Below, piece by piece: positions 61,415 to 64,000 of a stretch of 64,000 nt of DNA. Each line of letters begins with the position of its first letter. Position 1 is the first letter of the stretch. The translations under genes were made by a program, and so were the position numbers. The notes beneath the pieces are model-generated. The model saw only the letters and a list, made by a program, of their open reading frames with translations, did not search any database and had not been told where the DNA came from. This DNA comes from Prorocentrum cordatum (Eukaryota; Sar; Dinophyceae; Prorocentrales; Prorocentraceae), in assembly GCA_963575745.1 (NCBI GenBank), contig CAUYUJ010022085.1, positions 1 through 64,000 on the forward strand. The letters are read 5' to 3'.

Positions 61415-62960
61415 TCGTGAGATCGATAGTGAGATCGACTGTGAAACCGATCGCGAGATCGATAGTGAGATCGATAGTGAGATCGATAGCGAGATCGATA
61501 GTGCGACCGAATGTGAGATCGATTGTGAGATCGATTGTGATATCGATTGAGATCGCTAGTGAGACCGAATGCGAGATCGATAGTGAGATCGATAGTGAGA
61601 TATAGTGTGAGATGCGAGATCGATTGTGAGATCGATTGTGATATCGATTGAGATCGATACTGGGACCGAATGTGAGATCGATAGTGAGATCGATAGTGAG
61701 ATATATTGCGAGATCCATAATCTGATGGTGGGATCGATAGTAAGATCGATGGTGAGATCGATAGTGAGACCGACTGCGAGACCGAATGTTGGATCGATAG
61801 CGAGACCGATAGTGAGATCGATAGAGAGATCGATCGTAAAATTGATAGTGGCACCGAAAGTGGGATCGATTGTGAGATCGAATGCGAGATCGATAGTGGG
61901 ATCGATCGTGAAATCGATTGTGAGATCGATTGTGATATCGATAGTTCGATCGACTGTGAGATCGATAGTGAGATCGACTGTAAAACCGATCGTGCGATCG
62001 ATAGTGAGATCGATAGTGAGATCGATAGCGAGATCGATAGTGCGACCGAATGTGAGATCGATTGTGATATCGATTGAGATCGCTAGTGAGACCATAGTGT
62101 GAGATGCGAGATCGATTGTGAGATCGATTGTGATATCGATTGAAGTCGATAGTGAGACCGAATGTGAGATCGATAGTGAGATCGATAGTGAGATATATTG
62201 CGAGATCCATAATCTGATGGTGGGATCGATAGTGAGATCGATGGTGAGATCGATAGTGAGACCGACTGCGAGACCGAATGTTGGATCGATAGCGAGACCG
62301 ATAGTGAGATCGATAGAGAGATCGATCGTAAAATTGATAGTGGCACCGAAAGTGGGATCGATTGTGAGATCGAATGCGAGATCGATAGTGGGATCGATAG
62401 TGAAATCGATTGTGAGATCGATTGTGATATCGATAGTTCGATCGACTGTGAGGTCGATAGTGAGACCGATTATGAGATCGATTGAAAGATCGATAGTGGG
62501 ACCGATTGTGAGATCGATTGTGAGATTGATTGTGATACCGATCGTCGGTTCCATAGTGAGACCGAATGTGAGATCGATAGTAAGATCGATAGTGAGATCG
62601 ATCGTGAGATCGATTGTGGGGTCGATGGTAAGATCGATTGTGAGATCGATAGTGAGATCGATAGTGAGATCGATGGTGCGGTCGATAGTGAAATCGATTA
62701 TGAGACCGAATCTGGGATCGATGGTGAGATCGATAGTCCGGTCGATAGTGAGACCGAATGCGAGACCGAGTGCGCGATCGTTTGCGAGATCGATCGTGAA
62801 ACGGAGTGTGAGATCGATAGTGATATCGATAATGAGATCGACTGAATCAGATCGATAATGAGATCGTTTGCGAGACCGATTGTGACATTGATAGTGAGAT
62901 CGATAGTGAGATCGATCGAGTGACATCGATAGTGAGATCGATCGTGGGATCGATCGCGAT
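61415..62960. repeat. 12-bp satellite GATCGATAGTGA, main array with 492-bp higher-order repeat
   Basis: More than 120 units of 'gatcgatagtga' with variants (gattgtga, accgaatgtga, gggatcgat). The block around 'atatattgcgagatccataa' at about 61701 is repeated at about 62193, with matching neighbours for roughly 300 bp on each side. It is open in all frames as a 4-residue repeat (R-S-I-V and the like). No gene. Confidence 0.95.
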
Positions 62961-63169
62961 ATGTATTGAGTGACACGTTGGTTCCTCCTCCCCCCTCACC
63001 TCCTTATCACCCGAAGGGTGGCCGTATAGGTATATGTATATATATGTAAAAATAAATGCATGAATAAATGAATAAATAAATAAATAAGTAATATGCGCGT
63101 GTATCTATAGATGGATTGACTCTCTGACCGTCTGCGTACTAAACCAGGAGGCCCGACAGGCTTGAAGGG

Positions 63170-63600
63170 TACTTTTCGGAAGCAGTGTTGACCCTTTTGG
63201 GTGCTGTTGTAACGTCTTCTGGGGCCTTCTTTGGAGCCTCTTGGGGAGCTGGGGCCTGTTGGGGGCCTCTGTGGGGTTCCGTGGTGCCTCTCGGGGGCCG
63301 TTGTGGGGCCCGCGATCTGGGGGACGTTTTGGGCCGTTTTGGAGCGTCGGGAAGGCGAGAAGATGCTGTTGCTCAAATTTGGACGCTTTACAAAGGGAGT
63401 TTGGCGACGTTGGCCTCTTGGGACTCCCTTGGGAAGCCTCTTGGGGTGTCTTGGGGCGACAGGGAAGCCTCTGGGACTGTTTTGTGGCCATCGCGGGGAG
63501 TCTTGTAGCCCTCTTGGCCCAGCTTGGGGCCCTCTGCCCTCTTGGCCCAGATCGGGGCCCTTTGGGAGCCATCAGGAGCCGTTTTGGGCCCTCCAGGCGC
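63170..63600. repeat. GGGGCCTCTTGG-type minisatellite, second block
   Basis: Units such as 'ttctggggccttctttggag' and 'cctcttggggtgtcttgggg' match the style of 41450-41800. Open frames are repeat-derived. Confidence 0.6.
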
Positions 63601-63805
63601 GCTCGGGACCCAGCGACCCCCAGCGGGACGAAAGTCTAGCCGCATCAGTTTCCTATGCATATACGTACGCATCGTTTGACTAAATATGTATGTATATGTG
63701 AATATGCATATATGACCGCCCCGCGGCCGATAAGGAGGTTGGGGGAGATTGAGATCAAATGCCCACCCTGACTGACCTCCAGCATGTCACCTTGATTTCA
63801 AATCT

Positions 63806-63856
63806 CTCTTTCTCTATGTCTCTGTCTCTCTCTCTCTCTCTCTCTCTGTCGTTCTC

Positions 63857-63894
<38 letters not shown>

Positions 63895-63896
63895 GA
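63806..63896. repeat. (CT)n dinucleotide microsatellite
   Basis: 'ctctctctct' with rare interruptions (gt, cc). The window ends in short 'gatgggataagatggattgg' repeats at 63955-64000. Confidence 0.9.
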
Positions 63897-64000
63897 ACGC
63901 TCGAGCCTCGCAGTCTGCCGCAATCGCGCTCAGACGCCGACAAAATCAATTGATGAAATGGGTTGGGTGGATTGGATTAGATGGGATAAGATGGATTGGA

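Noticed and set aside
61556-62926. 456-residue Ile/Asp/Thr repeat open frame
   Set aside because: It is the 12-bp GATCGATAGTGA satellite; a 12-bp unit without stops is open in any phase.

Overview
The window looks like dinoflagellate nuclear DNA. Three things point there. A fucoxanthin/peridinin-type light-harvesting gene at 42.4-43.1 kb carries a near-complete relic of the dinoflagellate spliced leader about 80 bp upstream of its start. A very large Ty1/copia-type retrotransposon has the integrase, 'CPAC' zinc-motif and methyltransferase-like features known from dinoflagellate retroelements. The rest is GC-rich, gene-poor DNA crowded with microsatellites, minisatellites and small inverted-repeat elements. 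The species cannot be fixed from the sequence; a GC-rich genus such as Prorocentrum would fit.

Layout. 0-8 kb: dispersed and tandem minisatellites, including a 90-bp satellite capped by a CAT/GAT trinucleotide run and present twice in inverted orientation (about 3.5-5.5 and 6.7-7.9 kb). 8-42 kb: long trinucleotide tracts (GGA, TCC, GAC, CTA, CAT), a CATA/CATG tract, and a mosaic of short repeats. At least six families of about 150-200 bp recur, several with clear terminal inverted repeats, together with isolated palindromes. No convincing protein gene was found in 0-42 kb; the many open frames there are translated simple repeats. 42.36-43.2 kb: the intronless light-harvesting gene on the minus strand. 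43.6-59.6 kb: one LTR retrotransposon of about 16 kb on the minus strand. 59.6-64 kb: TGA-type trinucleotide runs and a 12-bp satellite built on GATCGATAGTGA, with a 492-bp higher-order repeat.

The retrotransposon is the most interesting object. Two 235-bp LTRs flank a primer-binding site that matches a tRNA 3' end, a Gag region with a CCHC zinc knuckle, and a polyprotein in copia order (protease, integrase, RT, RNase H). Between Gag and protease it carries cargo: a recognisable Tpt1/KptA RNA 2'-phosphotransferase-like domain and a RING-H2 finger. Between protease and integrase lies a C5-methyltransferase-like domain. Its sense RNA is studded with at least 27 perfect copies of a 14-nt hairpin, GCNNG-GNRA-CNNGC. 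The stem bases covary and the loop is always a GNRA tetraloop. The copies fall in all three codon frames and in both the leader and the trailer, so the pattern is most easily explained at the nucleic-acid level. The copy has several frameshifts and stops and is probably not autonomous as it stands, unless some breaks are homopolymer sequencing errors.

All identities and repeat boundaries were judged by eye; no alignment or database search was run.
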